This document shows positions 1 to 4,503 of a stretch of 6,163 nt of DNA, in pieces. Under the pieces are notes generated by a model, which was not told the DNA's origin, did no database searches, and saw only the letters and a list, made by a program, of their open reading frames with translations. The translations under genes and the position numbers were made by a program. This DNA is from Chloroflexota bacterium (GTDB lineage Bacteria; Chloroflexota; Limnocylindria; Limnocylindrales; CSP1-4): contig JAJYJR010000370.1 of NCBI GenBank assembly GCA_021789355.1, positions 1 through 6,163 on the forward strand, read 5' to 3'. Every line of letters begins with the position of its first letter. Position 1 is the stretch's first letter.

Positions 1-91
1 GCTCAGTCGAGGGCGGACCCGACGTCGGATACTCGGGAAAGGCACCGCGGCCGTCCAGGGTCATGTACACGTTTGCGGTGATCTTCCGCAT
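1..91 (-). CDS. Dihydrofolate reductase-like (RibD C-terminal domain) protein, N-terminal fragment
   Basis: On the minus strand an ATG at 91-89 opens 30 codons that run off the left edge. The peptide begins MRKITANVYMTLDGRGAFPE and continues YPTSGPPSTE. The pattern 'K(I)xxNVxMTLDG' followed by a Pro/Gly-rich stretch is the usual N-terminus of the stand-alone RibD-C/DHFR-like family, NADPH-dependent reductase-fold proteins, mostly of unknown substrate, that are abundant in Actinomycetota and Chloroflexota. The N-terminal strand and the 'TLDG' turn near the cofactor site are visible; the rest is outside the window. The start is fixed by a perfect AGGAGG eight bases upstream. The gene lies 168 bases downstream of a winged-helix regulator on the same strand, so the two may form one transcript. 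A longer frame covering the same bases on this strand has no family resemblance. Confidence 0.8.
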   Translation of the reverse strand, partial: MRKITANVYMTLDGRGAFPEYPTSGPPSTE

Positions 92-99
92 CGTCTCGT

Positions 100-105
100 C
101 CTCCT
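100..105 (-). promoter_or_regulatory. Ribosome binding site of the DHFR-like gene
   Basis: AGGAGG on the minus strand, with an eight-base spacer to the ATG at 91-89. It is a full anti-Shine-Dalgarno match and the main reason to trust this very short partial gene. Confidence 0.8.
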
Positions 106-108
106 AGC

Positions 109-149
109 CTTCGGCCCGCGCCGCGGATGCTTCCTTCGACGCGCCGAAG
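109..149 (-). repeat. Inverted repeat in the leader of the DHFR-like gene
   Basis: CTTCGGC at 109-115 is an exact inverted copy of GCCGAAG at 143-149, with 27 bases between that include a CCGCGG palindrome. It sits just upstream of the DHFR-like ribosome site, after the winged-helix regulator gene. It could be a leader hairpin or operator. A seven-base match at this GC content is weak evidence. Confidence 0.25.
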
Positions 150-259
150 CGTATGCACGGAGCTCCTCGTGGCGTTCATCAGCGACGAGGTCGGATGTCC
201 TGCTGCCGACCGAGCAGCTCCAGCCGTCCGCTCGTCCTGGCCGGCCGCTTCATTCGATG

Positions 260-856
260 TCACGGAGGCGGCGGCTCAGTCGCCGGGTCGCCGTCTGAAC
301 CAGCTCGCTCGCGGTGATCGACGCCTGGGGGGTCCGGAGCAGGCATCAGCACACTTGATACGAGGCGTCGGCGGCGGCCGGCTGCGGGGACGTTCGCGAG
401 ACGAGGCTGGAGGAGGACGGCGATGTCGCGGAGGAGATGGCGGTACTCCTCGTCACTGAGCCACATGGCCGCCGTGCCGAAGCTGAGACCATCTCGGACC
501 ACGTCCGGCGTGCCGGCGTCGAGGTAGCGATCGAAGTCGGCCATGACACCAGCGACGAAGACCGCGAACGCCCGAGCGTGATCCTCGGCGCTCCATTCGG
601 CCACCTCGGCTGGCCCGATCTGGCTGGCAAGGAGCCGCAGCGTGTACGTCCGCTCGACCGCCCCGCGGACCCGGCGCTCGGCGACCACCTGGAGGATCCC
701 GGCTTCAGTGAGTCGGGCGACGTGGCGGTAGAGGCTCCCGGCGGGCACGTCAGCGAGCTCTGCCAGGAGCTCGCTCGTCGTGAGCGCCCGGTCGGGAAGA
801 AACGCCTTCACGATGCGCAGCCGGACGGGGTGGAGAACCAGATCGGCGGTGGACAT
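260..856 (-). CDS. ArsR-like winged helix-turn-helix transcriptional regulator
   Basis: This 198-residue protein starts MSTADLVLHPVRLRIVKAFL. Residues 5-75 form a winged helix: 'LxHPVRLRIVxAF' is the first helix of ArsR/HTH_20-type domains, 'TTSELLAEL' plus 'AGSLYRHVARLTEAGIL' are the helix-turn-helix, and 'VVAERRVRGAVERTY' is the wing. Residues 90-172 are a helical domain (DHARAFAVFVAGVMADFDRY, then WLSDEEYRHLLRDI) typical of this regulator family, likely for dimerisation or effector sensing. No metal-binding cysteine cluster is visible, so it is not a classical ArsR metal sensor. The last 25 residues, after VLMPAP, are Pro/Asp-rich and probably disordered. No Shine-Dalgarno precedes the ATG, and a TAGAGT box six bases upstream would fit leaderless translation. 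The downstream DHFR-like gene is a plausible co-transcribed target. Confidence 0.87.
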   Translation of the reverse strand: MSTADLVLHPVRLRIVKAFLPDRALTTSELLAELADVPAGSLYRHVARLTEAGILQVVAERRVRGAVERTYTLRLLASQIGPAEVAEWSAEDHARAFAVFVAGVMADFDRYLDAGTPDVVRDGLSFGTAAMWLSDEEYRHLLRDIAVLLQPRLANVPAAGRRRRLVSSVLMPAPDPPGVDHRERAGSDGDPATEPPPP

Positions 857-862
857 GCGCCC

Positions 863-893
863 ACTCTACCCCAAATATTCACAATCGTGCTAA
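863..893 (-). promoter_or_regulatory. Candidate leaderless promoter of the winged-helix regulator
   Basis: Minus-strand TAGAGT (863-868) matches the TAnnnT -10 pattern and ends six bases before the ATG, so transcription would start at or next to the start codon. TTAGCA (888-893) is a 4/6 match to a -35 box with a long 19-base spacer. The ATG has no Shine-Dalgarno, consistent with a leaderless message. The boxes are weak individually. Confidence 0.3.
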
Positions 894-922
894 CGTTCGC
901 ATCGATGGTAGCAATGGTTGTG
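880..922. promoter_or_regulatory. Imperfect palindrome, candidate operator of the divergent region
   Basis: The ends read CACAATCG-TGCTAAC on the plus strand and CACAACCATTGCTACC on the minus strand, two arms of about 15 bases alike except for a few mismatches and one indel. The element lies between the divergent regulator (start 856) and the small gene at 985 and overlaps the candidate -35 box of the regulator. A self-repressing regulator would bind such a site. It is also the most AT-rich patch locally. Confidence 0.35.
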
Positions 923-984
923 ATCCGACGGTCCCTCATCGGCCTCGTTTTGCCGACCTCGCGGCCTGGGTCGCGAGCCAGTGA

Positions 985-1308
985 ATGCCCCGGCCGGTGA
1001 CCGTCCGCGATCGTCTCCTGCACCTGATCGGATCGTCCGAGCCGGGGCCCAGGGTCGTCCGCGATTACGGCCGTGACAGCCTGCTCGTCTGGGCCAACCT
1101 GCTGGTCGCCGCCCTCTTCGCGGCGAGCGGCCGGCGCGTCGGGCTGCAATCCGACGAGCAGCTCGCAGCGCGGATGGAGGCAGATGCCGCCGCCATGCGC
1201 AAGAAGGGCTACCTCGTCGCGTCGGTGCAGGAGTTCTCGCTGCCCGGACTCGCCGGCCTCACGGCGAGCGCGAAGTGGTATCGCGTCACCTACGAGCGCG
1301 CCGCCTGA
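985..1308 (+). CDS. Small hypothetical protein
   Basis: This 107-residue frame on the plus strand is divergent from the winged-helix regulator. I do not recognise a named family. The middle (around residues 32-48, SLLVWANLLVAALFAASG) is hydrophobic enough for one amphipathic or membrane helix. A charged helix follows (LAARMEADAAAMRKKGY), and the C-terminus reads 'GYLVASVQEF' then 'AKWYRVTYE'. That 'GYxVxSxxE ... xWYxVTYE' ending recalls short uncharacterised actinobacterial and Chloroflexota proteins, an impression from memory. No signal peptide or Cys pair is visible. The start is uncertain: ATG at 985 has no clear ribosome site, and an in-frame GTG at 997 would remove four residues. Against it being a gene are the high GC and a 256-codon open frame on the opposite strand; in its favour is the non-repetitive, globular composition. 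Confidence 0.5.
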   Translation: MPRPVTVRDRLLHLIGSSEPGPRVVRDYGRDSLLVWANLLVAALFAASGRRVGLQSDEQLAARMEADAAAMRKKGYLVASVQEFSLPGLAGLTASAKWYRVTYERAA

Positions 1309-1322
1309 TGGACGGACGACCC

Positions 1323-1336
1323 GGCGCAAGAGCGCC
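1323..1336 (+). terminator. Short GC hairpin after the small hypothetical gene
   Basis: GGCGC-AAGA-GCGCC begins 14 bases after the stop codon at 1308. The five-base-pair stem could slow polymerase, but there is no T-tract after it, so intrinsic termination is doubtful. Confidence 0.25.
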
Positions 1337-1459
1337 AGGCGAGACTGTCCGACGGGTTCATCGCAGGGCAGGACAACTTGAACTGCCGGAGTGGACGACA
1401 CGATAACTGGATGACTTCTGCACGGCATTCCAATCATGGACGCACAGAGCCGGGAGGGC

Positions 1460-1509
1460 CCGGCCTTCAAGGCTGCATCTCGCGGGTTCGAGACCCGTCT
1501 CCCGCTCCA
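1460..1509 (+). pseudogene. tRNA-Gly-like 3' half remnant (T arm, acceptor strand and CCA)
   Basis: The stretch 1482-1498 is a complete T arm (GCGGG-TTCGAGA-CCCGT, one G-T wobble). It is followed by CTCCCGC, a T discriminator and CCA at 1507-1509, as in bacterial tRNA-Gly(UCC), whose acceptor is GCGGGxG/CxCCCGC with discriminator U. The preceding CCTTCAAGGCTG resembles the anticodon arm of that tRNA (CCTTCCAAGCTG) at the same distance. The 5' half is not recognisable: no GCGGGAG acceptor strand and no TAGCTCAG D arm. Taken literally, the loop CTTCAAG would carry a UCA anticodon, as in tRNA-Sec, but the stem has a C-C mismatch and there is no long variable arm. It is best read as a decayed tRNA or a tRNA 3' end left by an integration event. 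Confidence 0.55.
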
Positions 1510-1520
1510 CTCGCCCGCCC

Positions 1521-1562
1521 GGGGGCAACCCCATGCTGGCCGCCGAGCGATCGGCAGGCCAG
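1521..1562 (+). repeat. Two tandem hairpins with GNRA-type loops
   Basis: The first is GGGG-GCAA-CCCC (1521-1532). The second pairs CTGGCC (1536-1541) with GGCCAG (1557-1562) and GCCGA (1542-1546) with TCGGC (1551-1555) around a GCGA loop, with one bulged A at 1556, giving 11 base pairs. Both loops are GNRA only if the plus strand is transcribed. They follow the tRNA-like remnant by 11 bases. They could mark a structured RNA or a bidirectional terminator between the convergent genes; there is no T-run on either strand. Confidence 0.4.
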
Positions 1563-1657
1563 AGCCGTTGGGCGCCAAGTCGCGGCGGGAGCACGGGCCC
1601 GCTCAACAGACCGTGGGGCACACGCCCCCGGGACGCGAGCGCGCGAGATGGCGCCCC

Positions 1658-3121
1658 TCAACCGGCGGTGGAGGCCGCCTCCTTCCGAACGCGCGAGCCG
1701 GCGAGGATCCAGTACACGAGCCCGCCGACCACGATCCCCGTCAGCCAGCTGAAGTCACTGCCCTTCAGCGACGGGATGGCGTTACTGAGCGGACCGACGA
1801 AGGCCGGCACCGCGAACGACGCGTTGATCCACAGGAGCGACGCGATCATGCCGAGCGCCAGCGCGATGATCGCCGGCCAGTGGATCCCCCCGTCCCGCCG
1901 GTAGATGCCACCGCCCCCGTCCGCGAGCGCAGCGCCGTCGTACCGTCCGCGACGCAGCATGTAGTCGACCATGAGGATCCCGAACCAGGGGGCGAGCCAC
2001 ACCACGATGTAGAGGAAGAAGCCCGTGAGGTCGTTGTAGAAGTTCCCGTTGAAGAGGACCAGCCCGGTCACGATCGCGACGATCACGGTGTCGATGATGA
2101 CGGCGCCCCAGCGCTTGACCGGCACCCCCAGCGCCTGCAGCGTCACGCCCGACGAGTACAGGTCGATCGTGTTGATCGCGAAGAGCTGGACGATCGCCAG
2201 GAGCAGGAACGGGACCAGGAACCAGGCCGGGAAGACGTTCGGGACACCCAGCCCCTGGATGCCGAGGGTCTTGGTGGTGACGGTGGCGGCCAGGGCCCCG
2301 AGGATCTCCAGGAGGACGGAGGGGATGCCGGGGCCGAGGGCCGCGGCCCAGAAGGTTCGCGACCTGGGCGTGGTGCGGGGAAGGTACCGAGAGTAGTCGT
2401 TGCCGTTTTCGGTCCAGCCGAGGCCACCCACCGAGATGATTACCACCAGGGCCGTGGTCCAGTCGGCCCACGAGGCCGTTGCGTGGAACGAGAGCTGCGG
2501 GTGATCGCCGATCACCAGCGCCGCCAGGATGGCGAACATCACGATGAAGACGAACGACAGGTAGCGCAGCACCTTGGTCATGGTGGCGTGGCCGAAGAAC
2601 GGCATCAGCAGCTGCACGGCCGAGGCCACGATCACCACGGCGATCTTCCCGGTCGTGGACAGGCTGTCCCCGGCGCGGGAGAAGAGGAACAGGACTGTCG
2701 CGACGACCAGGAAGACGCCTTCGATCTCGAAGCCCACCTGGGTGAACCAGTTGAAGAATGCGACCAGCCGGTTGCCGCTCCGGCCGAACGGAGCGCGACT
2801 GATCACGAACGCGGTGGTCCCGACCTCGGGACCTTGCAGGCTGGCGAGCCCCAGGAAGGCGTAGAAGAGGTTGCCCACCACGATCGCGAGCAGGGCCTGC
2901 CCGAAGGACAGGCCGAAAGACGAGATCAGGAACCCGTAGAAGAAGAACTCGACGTTGAAAACCGCCCCCGCCCAGAGCCAGAAGAGCCCCGACGGGGCCA
3001 TCTTCCTCTCTGCGTCGGGGATCAGGTCGATGCCATGCTGCTCGACCTTGAAGGCCGCGTACTCCTGGGCGCCCTCTGCGCCGCCGGTGGTGGCACCCTG
3101 AGCAGGCGTACTGCTTCCCAT
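1658..3121 (-). CDS. NCS1-family nucleobase/hydantoin/allantoin-type permease
   Basis: This 487-residue inner-membrane transporter of the purine-cytosine permease family (nucleobase:cation symporter-1, LeuT fold) has about 12 hydrophobic segments. A hydrophilic N-terminus of about 40 residues precedes TM1 (SGLFWLWAGAVFNVEFFFYG, 44-63). Family signposts are GTTAFVISRAPFG (101-113), WTENGNDYSRYLP (236-248, the 'DYSRYLP' hallmark after TM6), NTIDLYSSGVTLQALG (317-332, TM8) and WLAPWFGILMVDY (375-387, TM10). Length is normal for the family (430-500). Members import cytosine, uracil, hydantoins, allantoin or related rings with Na+ or H+; the substrate cannot be assigned from sequence. The ATG at 3121 is chosen over longer frames because GAGGTG lies five bases upstream and the extra N-terminus is Arg-rich and unlike the family. 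It is divergent from iclR, a common arrangement for uptake and catabolic genes. Confidence 0.95.
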   Translation of the reverse strand: MGSSTPAQGATTGGAEGAQEYAAFKVEQHGIDLIPDAERKMAPSGLFWLWAGAVFNVEFFFYGFLISSFGLSFGQALLAIVVGNLFYAFLGLASLQGPEVGTTAFVISRAPFGRSGNRLVAFFNWFTQVGFEIEGVFLVVATVLFLFSRAGDSLSTTGKIAVVIVASAVQLLMPFFGHATMTKVLRYLSFVFIVMFAILAALVIGDHPQLSFHATASWADWTTALVVIISVGGLGWTENGNDYSRYLPRTTPRSRTFWAAALGPGIPSVLLEILGALAATVTTKTLGIQGLGVPNVFPAWFLVPFLLLAIVQLFAINTIDLYSSGVTLQALGVPVKRWGAVIIDTVIVAIVTGLVLFNGNFYNDLTGFFLYIVVWLAPWFGILMVDYMLRRGRYDGAALADGGGGIYRRDGGIHWPAIIALALGMIASLLWINASFAVPAFVGPLSNAIPSLKGSDFSWLTGIVVGGLVYWILAGSRVRKEAASTAG

Positions 3122-3126
3122 TGCCG

Positions 3127-3132
3127 CACCTC
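3127..3132 (-). promoter_or_regulatory. Ribosome binding site of the permease
   Basis: Minus-strand GAGGTG, five bases before the ATG at 3121. It decides this start over the open frame that continues about 85 codons further upstream. Confidence 0.7.
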
Positions 3133-3244
3133 GCCTCTCGATCGACCCCAACCACGAGCCATGCCGACAGCGCGGACCCGCGCGTGGCGCCTCCCACCGG
3201 CGCGCGGTTCGCTGCCCTCGAGAGCGCTGCGATCTCCCACCCAC

Positions 3245-3279
3245 AGCCGCGGGTCGATCACGGGTACCGATCCGCGGCT
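3245..3279. promoter_or_regulatory. Long inverted repeat upstream of the permease, candidate operator
   Basis: AGCCGCGGGTCG (3245-3256) and CGATCCGCGGCT (3268-3279) form 12-base arms with one mismatch around an 11-base centre. A second, nested palindrome, CCGATC-n7-GATCGG, lies at 3267-3285. The element is 124-158 bases before the permease ATG, immediately downstream of a candidate -10 box (minus-strand TACACT, 3289-3294). That is the right place for repression of the permease by the neighbouring IclR protein or another regulator. Alternatively it is a leader hairpin, though on the permease strand the mismatch becomes A-C. Confidence 0.45.
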
Positions 3280-3512
3280 GATCGGCGCAGTGTAGCCCAA
3301 CGGCGCGCGAGCAGCGGCACGACGCCGACGGCGCGATGAATGAAGTGCAGCACCCCGCAGATGCCGTGTTCGCCATCCGGGCGGACCACGTCGTCCTCCC
3401 ACACGGTCAGCCAGGGGTTCTGGTGGGTCGTTCGGCGCGTGAGCCGGCGCCAGGGGCCTGCTCGGCGTTTCCACTCAGCCGATCCTACCGGTCCGGGGTC
3501 CCTGGGTGGCAC
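3258..3512 (-). pseudogene. Nudix hydrolase (ADP-ribose pyrophosphatase-like), N-terminal remnant
   Basis: Minus-strand bases 3455-3318 encode 46 residues from PWRRLTRRTTHQNPWLTVWE to HRAVGVV, including DDVVRPDG and GVLHF. This is the standard N-terminal domain of ADP-ribose pyrophosphatase-type Nudix proteins ('NPWxxVxxDxVxxPdGxxGxYxVVHFxxxAVGVV'). The next strand, normally 'DDEDRVLLVGQYR', and the catalytic Nudix box (GX5EX7REUXEEXGU) are missing: after VVPL the frame becomes LLARRWATLRRSAADRYP and stops at 3258. None of the other frames down to the permease start resumes the domain. A usual family length is about 170-200 residues. The start is unknown; in-frame GTG codons at 3512, 3515 and 3521 are candidates and 3512 is used here. 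The reading frame is undamaged up to the breakpoint, so the event looks like a deletion or recombination rather than slow decay. Confidence 0.72.
3289..3294 (-). promoter_or_regulatory. Candidate -10 box of the permease promoter
   Basis: Minus-strand TACACT matches TAnnnT. No good -35 box is found 16-18 bases upstream. It is suggested mainly by its position just ahead of the inverted repeat at 3245-3279. Confidence 0.2.
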
Positions 3513-3545
3513 CACGGGCACGTGCGATGGATTTGCGAGACGATG

Positions 3546-3555
3546 TGCCGCGGCA
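3546..3555. repeat. Ten-base perfect palindrome
   Basis: TGCCGCGGCA is its own reverse complement. It lies about 40 bases upstream of the larger palindrome in front of iclR. It may be an auxiliary site, or chance in GC-rich DNA. Confidence 0.2.
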
Positions 3556-3594
3556 GACGCGCCCTTGGGACAACCCCTCCCGCACGCTGCGCGC

Positions 3595-3613
3595 TGTTCC
3601 GCGCTGCGGAACA
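3595..3613. promoter_or_regulatory. Perfect palindrome, candidate IclR-family operator
   Basis: TGTTCCGC-GCT-GCGGAACA has perfect eight-base arms around a three-base centre. It ends 23 bases before the GTG start of iclR in the divergent permease/iclR region. IclR-family proteins bind short palindromes of this size as dimers or pairs of dimers and usually repress their own gene, so autoregulation is the natural reading. The core TCCGC-GCTG recurs at 3271-3280 in the repeat ahead of the permease. Confidence 0.55.
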
Positions 3614-3624
3614 TGGATGTCGGC

Positions 3625-3630
3625 GGGGAG
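3625..3630 (+). promoter_or_regulatory. Ribosome binding site of the IclR-family gene
   Basis: GGGGAG, six bases before the GTG at 3637. It supports this non-ATG start. Confidence 0.6.
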
Positions 3631-3636
3631 TGACCG

Positions 3637-4458
3637 GTGACTCCAGAGCTTCCACCGGTGCCGCGGTCGGGAGACGGCACGCTGTCTTCCGTGCGTAATG
3701 CGGCCCGGGTCCTGGCCGCGTTCACGCCGGCCGACCGCGACGTGGGCGTCACGGAGCTCGCCGAACGGCTGGGCCTGGCCAAGAGTACCGTGCACCGCCT
3801 GCTTTCCGCGCTCGTGTCCGAGGGGCTCATCGAGCGCAGCGGGACTCGCGGGCGGTACCGCATCGGGCTGCGCCTGTACGAGCTCGGTGCGATGGCGCCA
3901 TCACGCGCGGACCTGCACCTGGTGGCGGTCGGCCCCATCGACGACCTGCTGGCCCGGACCGGGGAAAGCGTGCACGTCGCCGTACTGGACGGGCCCGACG
4001 TGGTGGCCATCGACCGGCGCGAGGCCCCCACCACGCTGCGGCTCGTGAGCCGGCTCGGCTACCGGCATCCGGCGCACGCGACCAGCGCCGGCAAGGCACT
4101 GCTCGCCTACCTGTCGCTGTCAGAGCGCTCGGCACTCTTCGAGGGGCGCGAACTCGCGGGCCTCACGCAGCACACCATCACCGACCGCGCACGGCTCGAG
4201 GAGGAGCTCGCGAAGGTCCGGTCGCGAGGCTGGGCCGAGACCGTCCACGAGCACGAGCTGGGGATCGCCTCGGTGGCCGCGCCGATTCGCGACGCCCGCG
4301 GGCGGGTCGTCGCCGCCGTCGGCGTGGTCGGCCCGAGCGCGCGGTTCGGGCGCGAGAACGTGCGCCGGCTGTCGGTGGAGACGATCCGGACGGCCGAGGC
4401 CATCTCGGCCCGGCTGGGGTACCGGGCCCGCCAGACGGGTGTCCGGGCCGGCCGGTAG
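3637..4458 (+). CDS. IclR-family transcriptional regulator
   Basis: This 273-residue protein has two domains. Residues 15-80 are the N-terminal winged helix: SSVRNAARVLAAF, then VTELAERLGLAKSTVHRLL as the helix-turn-helix, then LVSEGLIER and the wing GRYRIGLRLYELG. Residues 92-262 are the IclR effector domain, with SVHVAVLDGPDVVAIDR, the family landmark HPAHATSAGKALLA (144-157), RGWAETVHEHELGIASVAAPI (198-217) and the final strand VVAAVGVVGP. Length is typical (250-280). Effectors of this family are usually small catabolites; none can be named here. The start is GTG at 3637, supported by GGGGAG six bases upstream and by full domain coverage. The gene is divergent from the NCS1 permease, so the likely role is substrate-responsive control of uptake plus autoregulation through the palindrome at 3595-3613. 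Confidence 0.97.
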   Translation: MTPELPPVPRSGDGTLSSVRNAARVLAAFTPADRDVGVTELAERLGLAKSTVHRLLSALVSEGLIERSGTRGRYRIGLRLYELGAMAPSRADLHLVAVGPIDDLLARTGESVHVAVLDGPDVVAIDRREAPTTLRLVSRLGYRHPAHATSAGKALLAYLSLSERSALFEGRELAGLTQHTITDRARLEEELAKVRSRGWAETVHEHELGIASVAAPIRDARGRVVAAVGVVGPSARFGRENVRRLSVETIRTAEAISARLGYRARQTGVRAGR

Positions 4459-4466
4459 GGCCGGCC
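4446..4466 (+). terminator. Hairpin spanning the iclR stop codon
   Basis: GGCCGGCC (4446-4453) and GGCCGGCC (4459-4466) are self-complementary and can form an eight-base-pair stem around GGTAG, which contains the stop codon. It lies between converging genes (iclR and the response regulator), so it may slow polymerase from either side, but no T-run follows. Confidence 0.35.
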
Positions 4467-4503
4467 GATCGCCCAGGGTCGGTACGGTCGGCGCGCGATC
4501 CGG

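Larger units (their letters stand above)
1309..1657. other. Intergenic region with no convincing protein gene
   Basis: About 350 bases lie between the convergent ends of the small hypothetical gene and the permease. No frame here has plausible protein composition. It holds a small GGCGC/GCGCC hairpin at 1323-1336, the tRNA-like remnant at 1460-1509, and two GNRA-loop hairpins at 1521-1562. No rho-independent terminator with a T-run is seen for either flanking gene. Confidence 0.6.

Noticed and set aside
1385..1509. Intact long tRNA (Ser/Leu/Sec type) with GCCGGAG as 5' acceptor strand, or a tmRNA 3' end
   Set aside because: The acceptor pairs at 6 of 7 positions, but the span is 125 bases and no D arm or orderly variable arm can be drawn. 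The 5' motif and tag frame of tmRNA are absent.
1449..1509. Selenocysteine tRNA, suggested by a 6-bp/4-nt D-arm-like hairpin (1449-1464) and a CTTCAAG loop
   Set aside because: The D-arm-like stem uses the same bases as the anticodon stem, and there is no long variable arm or 8-bp acceptor. No other selenocysteine genes are present.
808..1578. 256-codon minus-strand frame over the small hypothetical gene
   Set aside because: It has Arg/Pro-rich, domain-free composition and runs through the tRNA-like element and into the winged-helix gene. The stretch WSGRRVSNPRD is just the reverse translation of a tRNA T arm.
1358..1661. Minus-strand frames containing ETGLEPARC or GDGSRTRE
   Set aside because: These peptides are well-known artefacts of translating the reverse complement of a tRNA T arm (GGGTTCGA...). 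They are evidence for the tRNA-like remnant, not for proteins.
1436..3295. Very long open frame (619 codons) on the plus strand opposite the permease
   Set aside because: Its product is dominated by Glu/Arg/Asp/His/Gln with no domain, which is the expected antisense shadow of a GC-rich membrane-protein gene. The minus-strand frame is an unmistakable NCS1 permease.
3022..3474. Minus-strand frame of 150 codons overlapping the permease start and Nudix remnant
   Set aside because: Arg/Pro-rich without a domain. It conflicts with the well-supported permease N-terminus and its ribosome site.
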